Counted from the stretch's first letter, positions 46,615 to 55,993 are shown. The stretch: 64,000 nt of DNA from an uncultured Roseobacter sp. (GCA_947501635.1 CANMWT010000002.1:372001-436000), one strand, 5' to 3'. Notes: generated from the letters alone by a model not told the origin. Made by a program: numbers and translations.

Positions 46615-47316
46615 TCAGCATTTCTTGTTACCTTTGCCGTTGCCGTTGCCTGTGACAGTGCAACCTGATGTTCCAGTGTCGCCACCGGTATTTGTGGCGG
46701 TATCACCGCCCGTGCTGGCCGTTCCGGTGTCGCCGGCGCCTGTATTCGTGGTATCGCCGGTGTCACCGGTAGATGTTGTGTCGTCGGCGCTGGTGGTTTC
46801 AGTTGTTCCGTCGGTACCGGCGTCCGATGGATCCGGGCCCGTGTTTTGCGTCGCGTTGTCATCTGTGCTTGTCGTGTCCGAAGCTGTTTCTGTGCCACCG
46901 GTGTTGGTGTCGTCGGCTTCTGTACCGGTCGTGTCGGTATCTGCAGTTTGCGTCTCCTCACCGGTGTTGGTTTGGTCGTTGTACCCTCCTGTGTCAGTGG
47001 TTTGAGTACCACCGCCATCAGTTGTACCGGTATCGGTCTCGCCCTCAGCTTCTTTTCCATAGACCGAAGGTGGGCCGCTGCCGTCAAATGTGTGGTTGGG
47101 GCCACCGCTGGTGAAAGTCGTGCCCGAGTTGTTGACCATCACATTTGCGCTGGTCCGCATTTCGGCCAGCATGAAAACGCCAAGCGTTGCCAGAAATGCC
47201 GCACCAACAACGAAATCAACAGTTGTGACACCGCTTTCATCCTGAATGAAATGCCGCGCGTTTCGCTTAGTTCCGTCGAAGCGGGGCAGAGAAATACCTT
47301 TGATAGCTCGCAACAT
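46615..47316 (-). CDS. TadE/Flp-pilin-like anchored protein with Thr/Asp/Gly/Asn tail
   Basis: 233 residues. The N-terminal 51 residues look like a TadE or Flp pilin segment: basic residues, then DESGVTTVDFVV and a hydrophobic helix to about residue 51. The remaining 180 residues are a low-complexity tail rich in Thr, Asp, Gly, Asn and Ser with imperfect TDTG/TNTG repeats, ending with a Gly/Asn/Lys stretch and a Cys. GAGAG stands before the ATG at 47316. No Tad genes are nearby. It is probably an exposed or secreted cell-surface protein; function unknown. Confidence 0.8.
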   Translation of the reverse strand: MLRAIKGISLPRFDGTKRNARHFIQDESGVTTVDFVVGAAFLATLGVFMLAEMRTSANVMVNNSGTTFTSGGPNHTFDGSGPPSVYGKEAEGETDTGTTDGGGTQTTDTGGYNDQTNTGEETQTADTDTTGTEADDTNTGGTETASDTTSTDDNATQNTGPDPSDAGTDGTTETTSADDTTSTGDTGDTTNTGAGDTGTASTGGDTATNTGGDTGTSGCTVTGNGNGKGNKKC

Positions 47317-47568
47317 TGTCAAATTCTCTCATAAAGTTGTACCAATCACCCAGCCTGAACGTACATGCCGGGTGTGGTCGCAAAAGGGAGAAAGTAGGGA
47401 GACTTCACCGCGAAAGTTTGGCTTGAATCGGGCGCTCTCACTTTTCTGGAACCAGTCGTCAGAAATACACCCGATTGGTGCGCGATACTGGGTGGTTTCG
47501 TCGCAAAAACCGACGCTCAAGCACGCAGGTGCTTGTTCGACACTCTCAGGAAAACAGAAAAAATCCGG

Positions 47569-47775
47569 TCAGAGTAACTTCAGATCGCTCGCCATCTGAC
47601 GACCGTCACGTCCTTCGGCCAATTCAAAACTGACCTTTTGGTCGTCAGCAAGTCCGGTCAGTCCGGATCGCTCAACGGCAGAGATATGCACAAAAACGTC
47701 TGATCCACCGCCTTCGGGCGCAATAAACCCGTAGCCTTTGGTGGTGTTAAACCATTTCACGGTGCCTGTAGGCAT
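47569..47775 (-). CDS. cold-shock domain protein
   Basis: 68 residues of one CSD: TGTVKWFNTTKGYGFIAPE (RNP1-type KGYGFI), DVFVHISAVERSG (RNP2), and the C-terminal FELAEGRDGRQMASDLK. It binds single-stranded RNA and DNA as an RNA chaperone; whether it is cold-inducible is not readable. AAGGAGG stands 10 bases before the ATG. The upstream frame is shadow. A hairpin at 47518-47535 downstream has no T-tract. Confidence 0.93.
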   Translation of the reverse strand: MPTGTVKWFNTTKGYGFIAPEGGGSDVFVHISAVERSGLTGLADDQKVSFELAEGRDGRQMASDLKLL

Positions 47776-47964
47776 TTTTTCCGTGCCTCCTTCTAAAATT
47801 AGCTGCGATGCCTGACTGATGGCACCACAGTTATTCCGCATCGCTCCATTTCCAGTCTGAGCATTGCACAGGTTAAAGATTGTACTTCGCCCTGAAAAAT
47901 CAAGCATAAGGCGATGCAAAGCGGTAAATTCTGGATTAGGACATTGGTGAAATGGGGAAAAACT

Positions 47965-48282
47965 ATGCAACTTTTCGGTCTGAAGACATGTGACACTTGC
48001 CGCAAGGCGTTAAAATCTCTGCCACAGGCGGAATTTGTGGATGCCCGCGCGCAAGGGGTGCCCGATACGCTTCTTTCTGCTGCGCTTGCGGCTTTCGGTG
48101 ATGGGCTGGTAAATACGCGCTCTACAACCTGGCGGGGCCTGAGCGAGGCCGAGCGTGGGCAAGATGCTTTGTCGCTCTTAAAAGCGCACCCCACACTTAT
48201 GAAAAGGCCCTTGATTGTTGAAGGTGACCAGATGTGGCTGGGCTGGACAAAACAGGTTCAGACCGAACTCGGCGCGATCTGA
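47965..48282 (+). CDS. Spx/ArsC-family thioredoxin-fold protein (YffB-like)
   Basis: 105 residues. The N-terminal CDTCRKALK gives the CxxC motif of the ArsC/Spx fold, and LVNTRSTTWRGLSEAE and HPTLMKRPLIVEGDQMWLGW are close to YffB-type proteins. The Arg set of true arsenate reductases is not clearly present, so arsenate activity is doubtful. It could be a glutathione-dependent reductase. It is divergent from the cold-shock gene. Confidence 0.85.
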   Translation: MQLFGLKTCDTCRKALKSLPQAEFVDARAQGVPDTLLSAALAAFGDGLVNTRSTTWRGLSEAERGQDALSLLKAHPTLMKRPLIVEGDQMWLGWTKQVQTELGAI

Positions 48283-48293
48283 ACCTTCGCTTT

Positions 48294-48839
48294 TCAAGCG
48301 TCGAGGCGACGCTTCAGTATCGTGTCGACAGATAGTGGGCCTGCGCCCTTTACGACCAAAACCAGCAGCAGGAAAACCCAAAAGGCGCGTTGGTCCAGGA
48401 TCAGGCTGTCGGGGATTTTGTCGAACCATGCGCCCAGTGTCTGCGGGTCTTCAAGGCGTCCGTGCCCGATCAGGTCGGTCGCGGATTGCACGATCACAAA
48501 CCCGATCATCCCCAGCGCGGACAGCCGTGTGGCGAGGCCCAGAACGATCAAGGCCGGCAGAACGAACTCTGCGATCGTGCCGCCTGTCACCACAGCCCAA
48601 TGAAAGAGCGTCAGCTGCGACGTGTCGTATGAAATCTGCTCCATTACTCTGGGAAAGATTTGCGCATAGGCACCGACAGACGGCTGGAAAATGCCAAAGA
48701 GGCCGTCGCCAAGTTTCGTCAGGCCAGATACCCAGAAATACATCAGCAAGGTTCCGGCAAAGACCAGTCTGGCCAGTGTAGTAAGCAGCCAGTCCGCACG
48801 GGAGAGGCGGTCGGTCAGTGCGGTATAGAGGGTAATCAT
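48294..48839 (-). CDS. DoxX-family membrane protein of the bufferin operon
   Basis: 181 residues with four hydrophobic segments. ARLVFAGTLLMYFWVSGLTKLGD and LVLGLATRLSALGMIGFVIVQ are DoxX-type. DoxX relatives are frequent companions of DUF692/DUF2063 genes and may supply electrons or quinone contact. It overlaps the DUF2063 gene by 4 bases, the last gene of the cluster. Confidence 0.82.
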   Translation of the reverse strand: MITLYTALTDRLSRADWLLTTLARLVFAGTLLMYFWVSGLTKLGDGLFGIFQPSVGAYAQIFPRVMEQISYDTSQLTLFHWAVVTGGTIAEFVLPALIVLGLATRLSALGMIGFVIVQSATDLIGHGRLEDPQTLGAWFDKIPDSLILDQRAFWVFLLLVLVVKGAGPLSVDTILKRRLDA

Positions 48840-49591
48840 GGTGTTTCCTTTGTAGTATAATCAACGAGCGCTTGCGCATTCAGAGCCAGCGCCAGAGAAG
48901 CGGTCAGATCAAAATCCGGATATATCTCAAGGATTTCGGACGTGGCGGGGCCCAAGGCGTGCCCCGAATTGAGCTTGTCCAGCCAGTCGGCCATACCGGG
49001 GGCAAGCAAATGGGGCTGCGGATCGAACTCCGGTCTGGCGACCAGAACATCTTGTGCGATGGCGCGAGGCTTCGGCGCTGAGGGCAGCATGTTGAACGCC
49101 CAGATGTCATACAGGGGCCAGACTGACCGCAGTAGCACAGCCGAGGGGGCAAGCGAGAACCGTGCTTGCATCACGCGCTCTGGGTCTTGCAACTCTTTGG
49201 TCGCGACGGGCGGCGCATCTGCGGCGTGGTACGACCTGCGCATGGCAAAGTCGAGCTGTGCGCAAGCGCTTAGATACCTGATGTGCTGCAGCGGTTCGAA
49301 CCCGTCGAGAAATTCGGGGAAGTCTTTGCCGTAGAACATCATCAGCGGTGACGTGGGCGGATGCGCGCGCACATAAATCGCTGCCAGCTTGCCAAATGTC
49401 TCTGCGCCAAGCAGCTTGCGTACCAGCGGAAAGGCAGTCGCCAGAGCTTCTGAAAGAGAGACAACAACGTTGTTGCGATAGACCGAGAACCGCGTACCGG
49501 CCGCGTCGCCCTGCGCATCAAGCAATCCCGAAGGAACGGGTTGCTCCGCATCCAGCAGGGCCTTGCGGAAGATGTCCTGAGAAACTGTCAT
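48836..49591 (-). CDS. bufC: DUF2063 (BufC/HvfC-like) partner protein
   Basis: 251 residues. The N-terminal DUF2063 domain is visible ([48 protein letters not shown]), followed by [20 protein letters not shown] and a C-terminal helical part. DUF2063 proteins act as the recognition partner that presents the precursor peptide to the DUF692 enzyme. It overlaps both bufB and the DoxX gene by 4 bases, indicating fixed co-translation. Confidence 0.88.
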   Translation of the reverse strand: MTVSQDIFRKALLDAEQPVPSGLLDAQGDAAGTRFSVYRNNVVVSLSEALATAFPLVRKLLGAETFGKLAAIYVRAHPPTSPLMMFYGKDFPEFLDGFEPLQHIRYLSACAQLDFAMRRSYHAADAPPVATKELQDPERVMQARFSLAPSAVLLRSVWPLYDIWAFNMLPSAPKPRAIAQDVLVARPEFDPQPHLLAPGMADWLDKLNSGHALGPATSEILEIYPDFDLTASLALALNAQALVDYTTKETP

Positions 49592-50442
49592 TGTACCGGC
49601 GACAAGGCGCGGGCAGCACGCATCGCTTCGTCGCGCAGGGTGGGCCAGTCGGGTACGTCATTGTCCCATTCGACCAGAACCGGCCGCGCACCAGTGTGCG
49701 CGAGCGTATAGTCAAGCAGGGCCCAGACGGGATCAACGACCGGTTTGCCGTGGCTGTCGATCAGCAACGGAGCACCCGCATCATCGGTGTCTTCATCATG
49801 CCCGCCCACGTGGATTTCGCCAACCGCTTCAAGCGGATAGGCGTCAATGTATCCTTGCGGCGAATACCCTAGATTGGTGGCTGAGATAAACACATTGTTG
49901 ACGTCCAGCAGCAAGCCGCAGCCGGTACGCCGCACCAGTTCGGCCAGAAAATCTGTCTCGCTCCAGGTGCTTTCGGCGAAAGCCAGATAGCTTGAGGGGT
50001 TTTCCAGCAGCATCTGCCGGCCCAAAATGTCCTGCACCTGATTGATATGTGCAGCGACGCGCTGTAGCGTCGCGTTTGTATAGGGCAGCGGCAGCAGATC
50101 ATTCAGAAATTCCGCACCGTGCGTGGACCACGCAAGGTGCTCTGAAAAGCTGGCAGGTTGCGTGCGCGCCATAAGTTCTTTCAACCGCGCAAGGTGGTCT
50201 GCGTCCAGCGCTCCTTCGCCGCCGATGCTCAGGCCGACGCCATGGACAGACAGGGCAAAACGCTCTTGCAATGCGCGCAGTTGCGCATGGGGCCGCCCGC
50301 CATCACCCATGTAGTTTTCTGCATGGACTTCCAGCCAGGCCACAGGCCCAGGCGCATCCATCAGATCGGCAAAATGCTGGGGTTTGTATCCGACGCCCGG
50401 TGCGGGCGGTAGCGTGTCAAAACGGGGCGAGGTATCAAGCAT
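49588..50442 (-). CDS. bufB: DUF692 multinuclear non-haem iron oxidative enzyme (MNIO)
   Basis: 284 residues of the DUF692 TIM barrel. [13 protein letters not shown] opens it, [15 protein letters not shown] carries a metal-ligand His and Glu, and [34 protein letters not shown] and [10 protein letters not shown] supply the remaining His/Asp/Glu ligands. MNIOs use two or three iron ions to oxidise cysteines in precursor peptides, giving thiooxazole or oxazolone-type rings. It is the modifying enzyme for the DUF2282 peptide upstream. Confidence 0.92.
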   Translation of the reverse strand: MLDTSPRFDTLPPAPGVGYKPQHFADLMDAPGPVAWLEVHAENYMGDGGRPHAQLRALQERFALSVHGVGLSIGGEGALDADHLARLKELMARTQPASFSEHLAWSTHGAEFLNDLLPLPYTNATLQRVAAHINQVQDILGRQMLLENPSSYLAFAESTWSETDFLAELVRRTGCGLLLDVNNVFISATNLGYSPQGYIDAYPLEAVGEIHVGGHDEDTDDAGAPLLIDSHGKPVVDPVWALLDYTLAHTGARPVLVEWDNDVPDWPTLRDEAMRAARALSPVQ

Positions 50443-50488
50443 CGGGGCTCTCCGGATCTAGCGGTCAGCCGTATCGGTGGGGCATGCA

Positions 50489-50509
50489 TCCGGCGGGGTG
50501 ACCGCCGGA
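50489..50509 (-). terminator. intercistronic hairpin between precursor and MNIO genes
   Basis: TCCGGCGG (50489-50496) and CCGCCGGA (50502-50509) form a perfect 8-base-pair stem with loop GGTGA, placed in the 83 bases between the precursor and bufB. There is no T-tract. It could protect the upstream mRNA or partly end transcription, giving excess of precursor over enzyme. Confidence 0.5.
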
Positions 50510-50525
50510 CGCCAGATTGTCAGGG

Positions 50526-50831
50526 TTATGCCGGCAAGTCGCGGCTCAACTCTTCAAGCGAGCCTTTGCGCTCAGTGCCATCCGCCATATTCGGAAGCTC
50601 GATCTCGGCGCAGGTGCCTTTGTCGACGAGCGTCCAGGCGTTGCCCTGATAGTCGACAGTGGATGTTCCCGCGCATGTTGTGCCGGGCCCTGCCGCGCAG
50701 TCGTTGGCGCCAGCCAGCGAGACGCCATAGCATTTCTCTTTTGCGGCCGCGTCGGCTTGCGTTGTGCTTTGTGCAACGAAGGCTGCTGCAACTGCGCTGG
50801 CAAGGGCCACTGTTTTCATTGTGTTGGACAT
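50526..50831 (-). CDS. bufA1: DUF2282 precursor peptide, bufferin-type
   Basis: 101 residues. A signal peptide ([17 protein letters not shown] from residue 5) ends near residue 26-28. The mature part is a DUF2282 domain with four cysteines at 34, 45, 53 and 74 ([37 protein letters not shown]). In bufferins MNIOs convert some of these cysteines to copper-binding heterocycles. It is exported and should chelate copper in the periplasm. RBS GAGGAAG stands close to the ATG. First gene of bufA1-bufB-bufC-doxX. Confidence 0.9.
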   Translation of the reverse strand: MSNTMKTVALASAVAAAFVAQSTTQADAAAKEKCYGVSLAGANDCAAGPGTTCAGTSTVDYQGNAWTLVDKGTCAEIELPNMADGTERKGSLEELSRDLPA

Positions 50832-50962
50832 GGTTTCTTCCTCTCTTGGCGACCTGTCGGTCAGTGATGGGGTAAATGTAACAAACCTCGGAGGACATAC
50901 CATTCACGAGGCTGTGTGTCACATCCACGTCAGCGGGATGTGCGCGAAACACCGTGATTCAC

Positions 50963-50999
50963 CAAAAACCCTGCCGAAATGTTTCAATTCCGGCAGGGT
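50963..50999 (-). terminator. rho-independent terminator of thrS
   Basis: On the minus strand ACCCTGCCG and CGGCAGGGT (outer arms at 50968-50976 and 50991-50999) form a 9-base-pair stem with a 14-base loop, followed by TTTTT (50967-50963). It lies 33 bases after the thrS stop and separates it from bufA1. Confidence 0.8.
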
Positions 51000-51032
51000 C
51001 GCAGACTGGATACGTGATTTTGGCGGCTTTTG

Positions 51033-52979
51033 TTACAACAAGTCCGGCGGCGTCGCTTCCCGTCCAAGTGCCTGTGTTACAGTCTCAAGGCTCTCGACGG
51101 TGGTTTTCTTTTCGCCAAGTCTCCGCACGGTAACCGTGCGTTCTTCTACCTCGCGCGCGCCAACAGCCAGAATGACCGGCACCTTGCCGACAGAATGCTC
51201 GCGTACCTTGTAGTTGATCTTTTCGTTGCGCAGGTCTGCCTCGGCGCGGACGCCGGCCGCCGACAAGGCGTTGACCACTTCCATCACATAATCGTCCGCA
51301 TCCGAAATGATCGACGCCACGACGACCTGACGCGGGGCAAGCCAGAAAGGCAGTTTGCCCGCGTGCTCTTCGATGAGGATACCGATGAACCGCTCGAAAG
51401 AGCCAAGGGTCGCGCGGTGCAACATGACGGGGCGGTGTTTGCCGCCATCTGCGCCGATGTAGGTGGCGTCCAGACGTTCGGGCAGGACAAAGTCCACCTG
51501 ATGGGTCCCGCATTGCCAGTCACGCCCGATCGCGTCTGTCAGCACGAACTCCAGTTTTGGCCCGTAGAACGCGCCTTCTCCGGGGTTGAGTTCCGGCTCA
51601 ATCCCGGCCTTGCGGGTGGCTGACAGCAGCGCGGCCTCTGCGCGGTCCCAGACTTCGTCGGAACCCGCACGGGTTTCTGGTCGGTCGGAGAACTTTACTT
51701 TGAAATTCTCGAATCCGAGGTCGCGGTAGATGTCGGACAGGAAGTCGATGTAGACAGCGGTTTCACTTTCGATCTGCTCTTCGGTGCAGAAGATATGCGC
51801 GTCATCCTGCGTAAAGCCGCGTACCCGCATGATCCCGTGCAAAGCGCCCGAGGGCTCATACCGGTTGCACGACCCGAATTCAGCCATCCGCAATGGTAAA
51901 TCGCGATAGGATTTGAGACCTTGTTTAAATATTTCCACGTGGCATGGGCAGTTCATAGGTTTTAGCGCGTTCACGGCCTTTTCACGCGCATGTTCCTCGT
52001 CAACCTCGACGATGAACATGTTCTCCTGATACTTCTCCCAATGCCCGGAGGCTTCCCACAGTTTGCGGTCCACAACTTGGGGTGTGTTAACCTCGACATA
52101 GCCACCTGCGCGCTGCCTGCGCCGCATGTAGTCCTGAAGCTCGGTGTAGATGCGCCAGCCATTGGGGTGCCAGAACACCTGACCCGGGGCCTCTTCCTGC
52201 ATGTGGAACAGGTTCATCTCGCGGCCAAGTTTACGGTGGTCGCGTTTTGCAGCCTCTTCCAGCATGTGAAGATGCGCCTTGAGCTTCTCCTTGCCGGTGA
52301 ACGCAACGCCATAGATGCGCTGCAACATCGCGCGATCACTGTCGCCGCGCCAGTATGCGCCCGCGATCGACATCAGCTTGAAGGCATCCCCCGGTACCTG
52401 TCCGGTATGTTGCAGGTGAGGCCCGCGGCACAAATCCTGCCAGTGGCCGTGCCAGTACATCCGCAAGGGCTCGTTACCGGGAATGGCTTCGATCAGCTCT
52501 ACTTTGTAGGGCTCGTTGTTGGCCTCGTAGAATTTGATCGCGCGGTCGCGCTCCCACACTTCGGTGGTGACTGGGTCGCGCCGGTTGATGATCTCTTTCA
52601 TCTTCTTTTCGATCACACCAAGGTCTTCGGGGGTGAAGGGCTCTGCGCGGTCAAAGTCATAGTACCAGCCGTCTTTGATAACCGGACCGATGGTTACTTT
52701 GGTATCAGGCCAGATTTCCTGCACTGCGCGGGCCATGATATGCGCAAGGTCGTGGCGCACAAGTTCGTTGGCCTGCTCTTCGTCCTGCATAGTGTGAATG
52801 GCAATACTGGCATCTTCCGTGATCGGCCATGCCAGATCGTAATGCGCGCCGTTCACGGTCGCTGAAATGGCCTTCTTGCGCAGCGAAGTGGAAATGCTTG
52901 CAGCGACATCGCCTGCAGTGACGCCAGCATCATAGCTGCGCGCGTTGCCATCGGGAAAAGTAAGAGAGATCTGGGCCAT
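51033..52979 (-). CDS. thrS: threonyl-tRNA synthetase
   Basis: 648 residues. It has a TGS domain at the N-terminus ([21 protein letters not shown]), a second additional (editing) domain with [17 protein letters not shown], and a class II catalytic core with motif 2 ([30 protein letters not shown]) and motif 3 ([20 protein letters not shown]). The zinc ligands Cys and His are in [10 protein letters not shown] and the following GTHQVDF. The anticodon-binding domain ends it. The ATG at 52979 has GGAG 8 bases upstream; a GTG is one codon earlier. Confidence 0.96.
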   Translation of the reverse strand: MAQISLTFPDGNARSYDAGVTAGDVAASISTSLRKKAISATVNGAHYDLAWPITEDASIAIHTMQDEEQANELVRHDLAHIMARAVQEIWPDTKVTIGPVIKDGWYYDFDRAEPFTPEDLGVIEKKMKEIINRRDPVTTEVWERDRAIKFYEANNEPYKVELIEAIPGNEPLRMYWHGHWQDLCRGPHLQHTGQVPGDAFKLMSIAGAYWRGDSDRAMLQRIYGVAFTGKEKLKAHLHMLEEAAKRDHRKLGREMNLFHMQEEAPGQVFWHPNGWRIYTELQDYMRRRQRAGGYVEVNTPQVVDRKLWEASGHWEKYQENMFIVEVDEEHAREKAVNALKPMNCPCHVEIFKQGLKSYRDLPLRMAEFGSCNRYEPSGALHGIMRVRGFTQDDAHIFCTEEQIESETAVYIDFLSDIYRDLGFENFKVKFSDRPETRAGSDEVWDRAEAALLSATRKAGIEPELNPGEGAFYGPKLEFVLTDAIGRDWQCGTHQVDFVLPERLDATYIGADGGKHRPVMLHRATLGSFERFIGILIEEHAGKLPFWLAPRQVVVASIISDADDYVMEVVNALSAAGVRAEADLRNEKINYKVREHSVGKVPVILAVGAREVEERTVTVRRLGEKKTTVESLETVTQALGREATPPDLL

Positions 52980-53194
52980 CACGGGCGCTCCTCGTCGGTT
53001 TGGCGCCTACGAGACGCCCGGTTGCGAAACCACCCGAACGACTGGCTGTCGCATGTGCACAGCGGCAGGCCAGCACCCGGATGGGGATATAGGCTGTCTA
53101 TTGCCGCGTGTCCGTTTGGGATGCAAGTGCTTCCCTTCAGGACTTGGTCAGCGTTGTAAAAATACCTGACCGCGCGCGGCAGGGCTAGGCGGTA

Positions 53195-54496
53195 TCAGGT
53201 CACAACGACCCATGTTTTCATCCCCGACGCCTGATGCCCCAACATATGGCAGTGCATCAACCATTTTCCGGGATTGTCAAAGACGCAGAGGATGTCGCGG
53301 GTTTCTTGCCGCTGTAACAAGGTCGTGTCGCGGAAAGCGCCAAGGCTTCCGTCGTCGCGTACTTCGTGAAAGTGGTGGCCGTGCAAGTGTATGCCGTGCG
53401 GAAAGGATGTATCGTTAACAAGCGTTATGCGCACGGTCTGCCCCCGCTGAAACGTCTGCCACGGCACATCGGTCAAGCCTGACACACCATTAAAGCTCCA
53501 GATGTCGTCGCCTTCATGCGCCCCGCCCATGGCACCGCCCTGCATCTTCAGCGTCACGCTGTGATCTGCCACAGCGGCGGGGGCGGTTATCACTGCGGCA
53601 GGCAAAGGGCCGATAGGTTCAGTGATCGGCGACGGGTTTTCGCCCTGCAGTGCAATTTCTCCAAGCGGGTAAGGCTCCTGCCGCGTCGGAAAGACGAAAG
53701 CTACCGTGTCTTGAACATCGGCGATGATATCGACACGTTGCGCGGGCGCGATCAGCAATGACCCGATCTCTTGCGGTTCGGGCAAGGGCATGCCGTCGAG
53801 CGCCACGATTTTCCCCTCGATCCCCGCAATCTCCAGTGGAAAAACGCGGGCCGTCGCCACGTTGATCAACCGCAAGCGTACACGGTCGCCTTTGCGCACA
53901 GCGCCCGATGACGCGATGACCCGCGCAAAGGTGCCAAGGCGTCCGGCGTGGGAAAAATCGTGGCGGTTGCCGAAATCCTCGATGATTTCGCCCGTGCGCT
54001 CGATCCGCCAGTCATCGACCATGACCGTGATGTCCTGATCGACAGCAGGAGGGTTGCTTTCTTCGACAATGAGCGGACCGTATAAACCGCGGGCCACCTG
54101 CTCCCATGAACGGTTGTGCGAATGATACCAGTATGTCCCCGCATCGGGCAGCTTAAACCGGTAGTCAAAGCTTTCGCCACTTTCGACCATGGGCTGCGTC
54201 AGGTAGGGCACGCCGTCCATGGCGTTTTCAATCCTGATCCCGTGCCAATGAATGGCCGAGCCCTCATCAAGCGCATTTTCAAAACGCATTTCAAGCGTGT
54301 CGCCCGCGCGGTAGCGCAACTCCGGCCCGGGACTTGAGCCGTTGTATCCCCACAGCGCGGTTTCCCCGTCGCCTTCCGGCAAAATCTGAGCTGTCACAGG
54401 GGCTGCTCGCAAAATGGCTGGCGCGCCCAGCACTCTGTGCGGCAGACAGGCCAGCGCTGCGGCGGTTGTCAGAAAGTGGCGGCGTGAAAGGGGCAT
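53195..54496 (-). CDS. Tat-exported multicopper oxidase
   Basis: 433 residues. The N-terminus MPLSRRHFLTTAAALACLP is a Tat signal. The copper ligands of three cupredoxin domains are intact: HWHG (His83, His85), WYHSHNRS (His125, His127), HGIHLHGHHFHE and HCHMLGHQASGM (His415, Cys416, His417, His421, Met426). It is shorter than CopA and has no Met-rich loop except GGAMGG, more like laccase/SufI types with full copper sites. It may oxidise Cu(I), phenols or metals. It is next to thrS and 3 kb from the bufferin operon. Confidence 0.9.
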   Translation of the reverse strand: MPLSRRHFLTTAAALACLPHRVLGAPAILRAAPVTAQILPEGDGETALWGYNGSSPGPELRYRAGDTLEMRFENALDEGSAIHWHGIRIENAMDGVPYLTQPMVESGESFDYRFKLPDAGTYWYHSHNRSWEQVARGLYGPLIVEESNPPAVDQDITVMVDDWRIERTGEIIEDFGNRHDFSHAGRLGTFARVIASSGAVRKGDRVRLRLINVATARVFPLEIAGIEGKIVALDGMPLPEPQEIGSLLIAPAQRVDIIADVQDTVAFVFPTRQEPYPLGEIALQGENPSPITEPIGPLPAAVITAPAAVADHSVTLKMQGGAMGGAHEGDDIWSFNGVSGLTDVPWQTFQRGQTVRITLVNDTSFPHGIHLHGHHFHEVRDDGSLGAFRDTTLLQRQETRDILCVFDNPGKWLMHCHMLGHQASGMKTWVVVT

Positions 54497-54841
54497 GGCA
54501 TCTCTTCTGTTTACTGGTCGCGTGCCAGTCAGTTCTTGGTGGTGCGGGAAAACCTTCCCGTTGATCGCGCAGCGGCGCGGTTTATTCCAAAGTCCGCGCT
54601 GAGTGCCAGCGATATTCCAGAAAGTAGTCAGATAGACCGCACAAGCAAGCGAAACCGACCTCCCCCAAGCGGCGCAGAGATGGCCCATGCGCTACCTCGA
54701 AGTCTTACGATACGAAACGCGTGCTTGCAAAAACGCTCAGGTGCGACATTCGGTATACCTAAGAATACGTTGACTGCGACACCCTACATGCTAAATCCGA
54801 CATGTTTCCAATCGGAAACGCTGCACAGGAGAATGCGCGAT
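54497..54841. other. 345-base gene-free region between multicopper oxidase and small unknown gene
   Basis: A divergent intergenic stretch. The open frame of about 100 codons in it has no signature. A plausible promoter for the downstream small gene lies at 54770-54797. I saw no copper-box or other operator by eye. Confidence 0.4.
54770..54797 (+). promoter_or_regulatory. candidate promoter of the 81-residue gene
   Basis: TTGACT at 54770-54775 is followed after 16 bases by TAAATC (54792-54797), a reasonable sigma70-type pair 45 bases before the start codon. Confidence 0.4.
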
Positions 54842-55087
54842 ATGCCACGCTATAATAAGACGTTCGAGCTGAGTATTCATGACGTGGACCTTATCGAGGA
54901 GGCGCTGCGCGCGCGTTCGCGCGAACTGTGCAAGATGCGGCGCGCTCTGTCAGACGAAAACCCTGCTAACATGGAATCCATTCGCGTGATCGAGGGCGAT
55001 CAGCGCGAAAACGAAGAGTTGCTGGGCCGTCTGCACAACCAGAAAATCTTTTACCGCCCAATAGGTGCCACGTACGTCGGCGGCTAA
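54842..55087 (+). CDS. small charged protein of unknown function
   Basis: 81 residues. It is helical and charged (LSIHDVDLIEEALRARSRELCKMRRAL, then IRVIEGDQRENEELLGRLHNQ), with the ending KIFYRPIGATYVGG. GGAG stands 10 bases before the ATG. There is no signal or membrane segment. It is a conserved-looking small cytoplasmic protein, but I do not recognise a family. Confidence 0.7.
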   Translation: MPRYNKTFELSIHDVDLIEEALRARSRELCKMRRALSDENPANMESIRVIEGDQRENEELLGRLHNQKIFYRPIGATYVGG

Positions 55088-55240
55088 CGGCCGGACCGGC
55101 TGAAAAGGTGCAACAGAGGCATTTGGCACGCATGTCCCGACAGCCGAAAATTACTGACAGCATAGCGGATTAATTTGCCGCTGGGGGATTGAAGGTCGCG
55201 TCCGGCTTGCGCATCATCGCGCGAAAAGAAGGACGCGCAG

Positions 55241-55993
55241 ATGCAAGACCCAAGCTTTTTCATGACGCCACAGGGGCGCCGGCTGGCCTATCACAAGACC
55301 CCGGGCAGCGGTCCCTGCATTGTCTTTCTGGGCGGGCTCAAATCTGATATGGAAGGCACCAAGGCAGTGCATCTGGAGGCCTGGGCCCAAGCATCGGGTC
55401 GCGCCTTTTTGCGGTTTGACTATTCGGGCCATGGACAATCCTCAGGCACATTCGAAGAGGGTTGCATCGGAGACTGGGCAGAAGACACTTTCGAAATTCT
55501 GACGGCATTGACCGAAGGCCCGTTGGTGCCGGTGGGCTCTTCTATGGGGGGATGGCAGGCGCTCTTGCTGGCAGGCCGGCTTGGCGCGCGGATCGCAGGC
55601 ATGGTAACGATCGCCGCCGCGCCGGATTTCACCGAAGACGGTTACTGGGCGAGCTTCACCCAAGAACAGAAAACACAGCTCGAACAGAAGGGTTTTGTCA
55701 CGATACCGTCGGACTACATGGAACCCTATGTGATTTCCAAACACCTGATCGAGGATGGCCGCCAAAACCTCGTGCTCCGCGATCCGCTGGTGTTGGATTT
55801 TCCGGTCCGCTGCCTGCAGGGTACCGCTGACACGGCGGTCAGTACCCAGACAGCGGTGCGCCTGCTGGAACATGCCCAAAGCCCGGACATGCAGTTACTG
55901 CTTGTCAAAGACGCGGATCACAGGTTTTCGGATGGCCCTTGTCTGGGCCTGATCGAACAAGCCGTTCTTGATGTGATCGCAGCGGCTGGCTGA
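55241..55993 (+). CDS. alpha/beta hydrolase (ABHD10-like)
   Basis: 250 residues. CIVFLGGLKSDMEGTKAVHLEAWA resembles the ABHD10 start, RFDYSGHGQSSG follows, the nucleophile elbow is VGSSMGGWQALLLAG (Ser in GSSMGG), and the catalytic His is in DADHRFSDG. In mammals ABHD10 is a mitochondrial acyl-protein thioesterase; a general acyl or ester hydrolysis role is likely here. AAGGAGA-like AGAAGGA stands before the ATG. It is followed 64 bases later by another hydrolase. Confidence 0.85.
   Translation: MQDPSFFMTPQGRRLAYHKTPGSGPCIVFLGGLKSDMEGTKAVHLEAWAQASGRAFLRFDYSGHGQSSGTFEEGCIGDWAEDTFEILTALTEGPLVPVGSSMGGWQALLLAGRLGARIAGMVTIAAAPDFTEDGYWASFTQEQKTQLEQKGFVTIPSDYMEPYVISKHLIEDGRQNLVLRDPLVLDFPVRCLQGTADTAVSTQTAVRLLEHAQSPDMQLLLVKDADHRFSDGPCLGLIEQAVLDVIAAAG

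Noticed and set aside
46583-47005. Val/Ser/Pro-rich plus-strand frame opposite the pilin-like gene
   Set aside because: The low-complexity tail gives open frames on both strands. The minus frame has a start with ribosome binding site and a pilin-like N-terminus, so it is the coding one.
47518-47535. CAAGCAC/GTGCTTG hairpin after the cold-shock gene
   Set aside because: It is a 7-base-pair stem without a T-tract in either direction, so I do not call it a terminator.
48296-48314. AAGCGTCG/CGACGCTT hairpin at the spx-doxX junction
   Set aside because: It is mostly within the doxX coding end and lacks a T-tract. It may be chance.
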